Of a stretch of DNA of 64,000 nucleotides, positions 57,320 through 64,000 are shown piece after piece. Location: assembly GCA_911728455.2 (NCBI GenBank), contig OU452222.1, positions 9,136,108-9,200,107 on the forward strand, given 5' to 3'. The position numbers and the translations under genes were made by a program. Every line of letters begins with the position of its first letter. The first letter of the stretch is position 1. The stretch comes from Marthasterias glacialis. Taxonomy: Eukaryota > Echinodermata > Asteroidea > Forcipulatida > Asteriidae. A model generated the notes under the pieces. The model was not told the origin of the DNA. It saw nothing but the letters and a program-made list of their open reading frames with translations, and ran no database searches.

Positions 57320-60300
57320 TTATGGAACGATAACATCACCATAGGAACAGTCCGTTTCAATGCCAAGGTTGTACTTGTTTCCTTCACCATTCTTATATGA
57401 GCTTGTGACAGTACGGTACCAGCCAGCTTCTCCCTGAGTGGTTAAGAAAATATTTGAAATAAAGTTTGTTAATGGGAGTTTACCCAACTCAAACCCATCA
57501 CAAACGGCATAGCTTTATAATACGTGTCACGTCTAACTCCTGTCACATATTGAGTCTTGCATGTATTTGAGGGGTCACTTAAAGTGTGTCAATTTTGTTT
57601 CCTTCACTTGCAACGTACATGGGAACCCAAGATTCCCCAAAATGTTAAAATATGTGTGAGACTTGGTCTACTCAAATTCGCTGAGCAAAGATTACTTAGC
57701 AATAACAGGTTACCAGCCAAATTACCAAGTAATTGACATTTTGTGTGACTGGTACCCCACTTATTTTTTGCTTAGCAGAAAATTTTTGAGCAATTTTTGT
57801 CTGCTTAACAGCTTCATAAAGATGGTCCAAGACTTAGACAAGAAGAGATACTCATAATGATTTCAAATAACTGAAAGATGGAAGTAAGGTGCAACATGAT
57901 GCAGAATACTGCTGAGAGTTTATTCTCCCCCCCTATATTATTAACTCAATACCTACCCAGGGTTGACCCCATGAGTTACGGACTACCCAGAACTCCACAC
58001 CGTTCTCGTCCACTCCCCATCCTGCTACAGCGATAGCATGGTTTAACTGATGGGAAAGCAACAGGTTGATGTTATTACTTAACCATTAATATTATTGTCA
58101 TCATCAAAATCACTGTCGGGTATGAAAAAGGTTCTTGATAAATCCAAGAACTTTCCTGAATCATCCATAAATAATGTACCATCAGAATCCCTCAGCAAAT
58201 GGTAAACTCAGCTTGAAACCTTTGACATCTGATAAGTTTAGTATACCTGGCCTTGATGTAAGCTTGGGGTGTTTAGCAATGCAGTTTGGAGTACTAAACC
58301 AAGGTACAACAAGGGTACATATTGTTTTGGGAAAAGTAAACGTTCAGAAAAAATATTGCATTATACAGTTTCAATCACGAATGTGTTGTTCAAGACTAAG
58401 AGGGGACAAGGAAGAGACACTGAAAAAGTTGATTTGCTAAGCAACTCTTTTTTTCCCTCAGCTAAGTTAAATGTAGCTTTATCAACATGGATCCAGGAAT
58501 TCCGCCAGCCCCTTGAGACTACTGTTAAAAACTTACCGATGGGTTAGCTATGAACTGTGTGTAAACCTTTCCACCTTTGAATTGCTCAAGTTCCTGAGTG
58601 GCTTCAATTGCACAGCTACATGAAAGACAAACGTTTACCTGTTAGAACCCACCTTCAACATACCATGGATTACATTGTAATGCAATACAAAATGCAAATG
58701 GTAACAGAGAACAGGCATAGTTTGAATATTGATCCCTAGCACTGAGTTCACAAGCGGCTACAGTCTGCCCACAACCTGCCATTTTGGGAGTCAAAATACA
58801 TGTAAAGATATGGTGTGCGTCTAACTGTAGGCATGGCGCCTAAAAATGCACCCTGCACAGTAACACACAGGGAATCTGACACCCCAAACTGGGAGAGCCA
58901 GTTGGCTTGGTTCAGTACCAAGGCTGGTAATGTTGATTGGCATACACAAAGAAATATTCACAAGCTATGTTTAGAACTTAAATGGTCCAATATGGCTTGG
59001 ATTTGCACTACACTGATGTACGATAAGTGTATACTAAGTGCATTCGGAGTCCTGCGGGGAAAAAAAATAAATAAAAAATTACTGAAACCTTGGGCAGGAT
59101 TCGAACCTACTACATTTTGCACTCCAGAAAGACTGTTCATCATACCTGATTGGTCCATTTTTGTAGATTTCTTTCATCATTTGATCCCGGCCAGAGATTC
59201 TACCAAAGTCTCCCACCATCCAGCGAGTATAATTCTTCTCTGGGATGACGAAGCAGTCTCCAAAAGTTGAACAAGTACCGCACTGGTTAAAGGGAGAGCA
59301 ATCTGCAAGCGGAACAATTAAAAAAAAGTGACAGTTTGTGCACAGCATTGCAATATAGATTAACCTAAAACTCTTTCCCTGGTTTTCCTTGAGTTTGATT
59401 CAGTACTGGAGAGCCCAACTAACTTTAGGATTAGGCTTACCAGTCTTATCAGAGTTATTATTGGCCGCCTTATTAACTGTTGATATGTTTGTAGTTTACT
59501 TGCTGCACACATCAGTAAAAAATTACCAATAGTACTGACAGCTGAATGGTACAATTTAATTCTTGGCATAAGAAATAAAGACTGGATACAGCGCTTTTAC
59601 TTCACTAAACAAAAGGACGGACACCTGAAAGTGAGTTTGCCCCTCCAAACAGACAAAAAAAAATAGTCTGGTACCAATCAGCAAGCATTGCACATTTACA
59701 AATCCTTTCTATTTGGAGAACATGGTTGACTTGTGAATATGGCAGATCCTCAACAGGTTTGCATGTTGTGTTACAACTTGCTGAAAGATGCTGATGGGCA
59801 TCTGAGAAGGTTTGTAGTCTAGAGGTAAAGAAGTAGACTTGGTAAAACTTCACGTCAAAAACAAAAATGAGGACTTGCTTACTCTGATTCTTAGCTTGGT
59901 AGTTGTTGCAGGTTTCATCTGGGATACCCTTTGAGTGGGCGTAACTGTAGACCCCCATGGCATCACCACCTTCACAGCTACCAGCGCCACCGCAGTCTAT
60001 GACATTCTGGGCAGACAAGTAGGCAGATGGCCACGCACTCTTACGCTTGATGTTGATGCGGTCTGAAAGATCCAGAAAAACACACTATCTCAACTTCCTC
60101 ATTCCTTTGTTTTTATAAACTGTGGGAGACTGATCCATTAAGCTCATGGGCCATGCACTGTGCCCTGCACCATGGTCACAGCTTAATGGATTAGTCTATG
60201 ATTTAAATATGAGTTCTGATGAGGTGCATTTCTTCACAACCATCAGCAGCTTTCAAAGTATTGTAGTAAACACCATGGCCTTCTTAAAAATATAAACCAC

Positions 60301-63055
60301 TTGGGGGCCATTCAAAACTATCAATGTTTTTCATTTTTTAACTTTAAATTTTTTTTTACATTTTTTTTGACTAACCCAACCACCCCAATTTTTGATTTCT
60401 CTGCATTTTGTTTTGTACCATTTTAGTTTAATTGAAAATCATCATGCATTACTTTGATACTTTGTTCTCGCAATTCCTAACATTTTGTTCACTCACCAGC
60501 TAACGAGCTTGTACTCGCCATGCACCAACAGCTTCCGCAGTACTGTGGTATATGTTGGTTACGTGTCGTGCTGACATAGTTGACTCCACTGATGTTGCGC
60601 CAGTCCCACTGAGTAGGAAGATCTGAAGTCTTGACATCCCAGTGAGGTCTTGGATAAGTGCTGTATCGGAAATGACAAGTTTTGTTTTAATTCAAACATA
60701 TACAAGGTTTCTCACAGGCCAGATATGCAACTTTACTATCACAAGAAACTGTACAAATGCAAATCACACCAAACTTTGTACAGTGTTTTTCAGTTTCTAC
60801 AGCAATAAAAAAACAGAGGAAAGAAGAGGAAATCATCTTCATGTAGCTGATCATCTGAGAAGTTGCATGCCAGAACAGTCTCAGCATTGGTTTTACGGCT
60901 TATAAAAAAATATCGCTATAATAGTATAAACTACCAAAATAATGTGATGTCCTTTTTTTCAAAAAGATAAGGGTCTCACATTTGGAACCCTTGCACAGTT
61001 TTTCTCAGTGAGGCAATTACCATTGTTTGTATTTATATCAGTCTTTTTGGTTGGTTGGTAAGCAATTTGCAAAAGCTATTTCTCGTTTTATATTTTCTCA
61101 CTTAACTTATCTCTTTGTAAAATTATCATACCCTACCCTGACACATGCCTGAGTGGTACTGATCAAATGTCTATAACTGAGTAAGCCAAGACATTAGTAT
61201 GTGATGAACTCCCAGGCACTTCATTAGGTTAGAAATAACCATAACTGTCTTGGTTATTACATCAACTACAAAATGCAAAAGGAATTTGTAAATACCTTCA
61301 CACAAGCCTATAATGTGTTCATCATGGATTTGACATTTGTGAATGATAATAAAATAAATCGATCTGGATCAGAGTATTCTTTTACTAAAGCTGAGCAAGT
61401 AATCACATTTTTTGACAAATGCAAATGTATAGTGTAACTTGTTTAATTAAAAGTAAATGGATCAGAACATTTCAACTAAATTGAATCCAACCACCACTTT
61501 TTCACAAATAATACTAATAGCATCTTATTCGCCTAAAAAAAACTTTTTTTGACATAATGAATAAAAAGTGGACACTGCCCATCCATATCGTCACTCTTCA
61601 TGAATTTAAAAATTCATAATCATATGTTAATTTAGATGTGAAGAACTTGGCATACAATTTACAAAATTATATTTTTTTAATGTGTTTTCACAATGATTGA
61701 ATTCAAGACCCAGAAACTAGGCCACTGTACTCCTTTTAATTTCGACTTTTAGACGACCGTCCAAGTCAAAATTGCAAAAAAAAGGAGTTACGCCTACAAC
61801 TTGGTCTGGAAAGTGGAATCCCTGGAACTTTTTGTAATTGAAAAATTCCATCACAATTTCACAACCATAAATAACAATAGTTGCGATAATCGTAACCCTC
61901 CATCCTCCCGACGGTCGGAGACCGGAGGGTTACGAGACAAGACTGATATTATCGGTGTAACTAGCAGTTTTGACCAGTTTTTGCTAGACTCGTGATCAGA
62001 TTCGTCCTTTTTTTTCCACTTTCAAAAATCATGACAAACATTCTAAACACATGGAGTTGATCTTTATTGTATGACAACGTCATCTGGAACCCTTAAAACA
62101 ACATCATGAAAATATTTGGCAGAAAAAACGACAAAAACTTACCAAAAGACTGACCGAATATATCCATAATCCATAGCGGGGCCAACTAGTGATTTTGAAC
62201 GTCGCACTTGCTTGGCAACAACCAATCAGCGTGACCCAACCAAACACGCATCTGGACGAGCCATGGCTGTCGTATGCGTATCGGCCATTCCAGCTTGCAA
62301 ACTCACCGCCTGTGTGTGTAAGCACCAATCCTCCCCCCGGACCGAGTGCGCACACAGGCGGTGAGTTTGCAAGCTGGAATGGCCGATACGCATACGACAG
62401 CCATGGCTCGTCCAGATGCGTGTTTGGTTGGGTCACGCTGATTGGTTGTTGCCAAGCAAGTGCGACGTTCAAAATCACTAGTTGGCCCCGCTATGGATTA
62501 TGGATATATTCGGTCAGTCTTTTGGTAAGTTTTTGTCGTTTTTTCTGCCAAATATTTTCATGATGTTGTTTTAAGGGTTCCAGATGACGTTGTCATACAA
62601 TAAAGATCAACTCCATGTGTTTAGAATGTTTGCCATGATTTTTGAAAGTGGAAAAAATGGACGAATCTGATCACGAGTCTAGCAAAAACTGGTCAAAACT
62701 GCTAGTTACACCGATAATATCAGTCTTGTCTCGTAACCCTCCGGTCTCCGACCGTCGGGAGGATGGAGGGTTACGATTATCGCAACTAAAATAACAAACG
62801 ACATGGAACATACATCAAAAGGCATGAGAGTTGAGAAAAAGACAAACAAACAACATAAACAGATAAAGAATAAAGGAAAAACAATTGTTACACAATGTAT
62901 TGTATTGTAAGTTACCTCACTCCTTTGATATTCTTTCCAAATTCAGGTTTGTAACATGCATGCCTCCCCTGCTGCTTACGGAAATTGAATTTCTGTGCCG
63001 AAATGCAGCTTGCGCAAAGAAGCACCAACGAGAGTGTAACAATTTGCAACTCCAT
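57320..63055 (-). CDS. CTSZ: Cathepsin Z (cathepsin X) cysteine protease
   Basis: Seven exons join in frame: 62916-63055, 60497-60660, 59883-60062, 59146-59302, 58537-58615, 57957-58046 and 57320-57433, giving 307 aa (human CTSZ is 303). The N-terminus is a signal peptide ([15 protein letters not shown]). A short propeptide with HACYKPEFG supplies the Cys that caps the active site in this family. The mature enzyme shows the HIPQY mini-loop insertion that makes cathepsin X a carboxypeptidase, QYCGSCW with catalytic C91, [11 protein letters not shown] with H243, and NSWG with N264. [13 protein letters not shown] and [13 protein letters not shown] also match. It is expected in lysosomes or secreted. 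Two residues after the active Cys is Cys93, where the human enzyme has Ala. Intron 1 (60,661-62,915) contains a foldback transposon. Confidence 0.97.
57686..57830. repeat. Dispersed repeat with GGTTACCAGCC motif
   Basis: In cathepsin Z intron 6. It contains TTAGCAATAACAGGTTACC, GACTGGTACCCC and TTTGCTTAGCAGAAAA, motifs partly shared with 215-330. I read it as a degraded copy of a common repeat; its class and borders are uncertain. Confidence 0.4.
59045..59145 (-). repeat. Possible tRNA-derived SINE fragment
   Basis: On the minus strand a perfect B box (GGTTCGAATCC, 59,095-59,105) is followed by TGCCCAAGG and an A/T-rich tail, next to the donor of cathepsin Z exon 4. No convincing A box is seen upstream, so this may be a partial SINE or chance. 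Confidence 0.35.
61878..62788. mobile_element. Foldback (Mutator-like) element with 9-bp target duplication
   Basis: A 911-bp near-perfect palindrome. Arms 61,878-62,316 and 62,351-62,788 flank a 34-bp centre and differ at only a few positions. The tips read TAGTTGCGATAATCG. Both sides are flanked by AAATAACAA (61,869-61,877 and 62,789-62,797), a perfect 9-bp target duplication typical of Mutator-like elements. The outer part of each arm contains a second hairpin (CGTAACCCTCC ... GGAGGGTTACG). There is no real coding capacity; the two identical 124-codon frames are a consequence of the palindrome. It sits in cathepsin Z intron 1. Confidence 0.9.
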
Positions 63056-64000
63056 CCTGATGTACACTGAGAAGATTAAATGGTCAGATCTGAAACTTAC
63101 ATCAAACTAAAAACTTTAAAAGTAAAGTTTTCCTTGTTTCGGTCAAGTTGGAAAAATTCACGAACTGAATGATGAAGAAGCGAATTTTGTCCACACAATG
63201 AACGATATGAACACGTGACAGCGTTCATCATGTGACTTTGATAGCACGGTTTTTCAATTGATAGTCTGGTTTCTTTTTCAACTGAATTAAGAAATACTAT
63301 ATGGGACGGCGAAGAACAGAACTAGAATGACGCAATATGGTTTGTGGAGCAAACGTGTAGATGGAGAAAACTATGGTGGCTAATGAATGCCAATATTATA
63401 AGTAGTTTTAATCCATTGTCTAAATTTCCTTCAGAAGTTCGGGAATTTTATAGTAGATAGTCCACGGCGAAATCTGTGTGTAAACATGCAGCTTGTATCT
63501 CAAACTGAATGTACAGGGAATTATCAACCGATATTGTGTTATTTTTGCAATGCGTTTTTGCTCATCAGACCATGGAGGTAGACCAACTATGTGCAGTGTT
63601 TAATTTTATCTGGTGGTACACAACTTCACAAGCGACTTGTCTACATTATGGCAGGGCGCACGAGCCGGGTACTTTTTCTATGACGAGAACGTCAAATAAA
63701 ATAAAAAGCGCACAAAATCTGAATCTGATGATGGAGACTGAGCGATATTTTAATGTGAAAACCTCCCCCCCCCCCGCCAACCCCACCGACCCCACCCCAA
63801 ACTTACATGACACTGTCAAGGACGGTCACTTTAAATACTGAAGCAATATAGGCTTTAGTATAAAATAGTGTTACATTTATGTACAAAGAAATTAAATAAT
63901 TTACATTTATGTACAAAGAAATTGAATAATTGAAAAAAAAAACCGCCACACATTGATGTTAATCCATGGTTAACCCGCAGTTAACCTTTAACCAAACTGT
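63056..64000. other. Cathepsin Z upstream region
   Basis: About 0.95 kb upstream of the cathepsin Z start. No TATA box is assigned. It contains a C-run near 63,767 and a roughly 33-bp tandem duplication (TTTACATTTATGTACAAAG, about 63,868-63,930). Open frames here are short and unrecognised. Confidence 0.4.

Noticed and set aside
62104..62563. Two 124-aa frames of nearly identical sequence on opposite strands
   Set aside because: Produced by the palindromic arms of the foldback element; no start context, no domain.
63509..63841. 110-aa plus-strand frame near the window end
   Set aside because: Low-complexity proline-rich C-terminus over a C-run, no recognisable family or splice context.

Overview
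The window is animal nuclear DNA. It has intron-rich genes with GT/AG splice sites, tRNA-derived SINE fragments, many small inverted-repeat elements and AT-rich spacers. The gene set (MYLIP/IDOL-like E3 ligase, glycine cleavage H protein, MsrA, cathepsin Z) and the repeat style fit a marine invertebrate deuterostome, most probably an echinoderm. The species cannot be fixed from the sequence alone.

Layout. (1) 1-4,700: no gene, only SINE and MITE-like debris. (2) 7,890-14,633, minus strand: a complete four-exon MYLIP gene with a long AT-rich 3' UTR. (3) 15,574-26,144, plus strand: a complete Ty3/gypsy-type LTR retrotransposon (10,571 bp). Its two LTRs have the same length (1,866 bp) and look identical. 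It carries gag, pol in the -1 frame after a GGGAAAC slippery site, and an extra third ORF in the env position that encodes two C2H2 fingers, a charged K/E/R coiled-coil region and a poly-Ser tract. A splice donor in R and an acceptor 9 nt before the third ORF suggest a spliced subgenomic mRNA. (4) 28,631-39,783: a complete DNA transposon (about 11.15 kb) with identical 132-bp terminal inverted repeats and an 8-bp target duplication inside an 11-bp direct repeat. It carries two convergent genes: a RecQ-type helicase (605 aa, two exons) and a five-exon DUF6589-like putative transposase (826 aa) with an N-terminal Cys-rich finger. It most resembles the helicase-bearing Academ type. (5) 39,935-45,249, plus strand: GCSH in five exons, starting only about 150 bp from the transposon end. 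(6) 50,517-55,014, minus strand: a mitochondrial-type MsrA whose catalytic cysteine codon is an in-frame TGA, so it is a probable selenoprotein. (7) 57,320-63,055, minus strand: cathepsin Z in seven exons. Its first intron holds a 911-bp foldback element with 9-bp target duplications (Mutator-like).

MYLIP and GCSH are divergent neighbours. About 21.7 kb of the 25.3 kb between their start codons is made of the two young transposons, so the ancestral divergent spacer was only about 3.6 kb. The two best candidates for something unusual are the TGA-containing MsrA, and the pair of mobile elements: the LTR element with a spliced zinc-finger accessory ORF, and the RecQ plus DUF6589 transposon.
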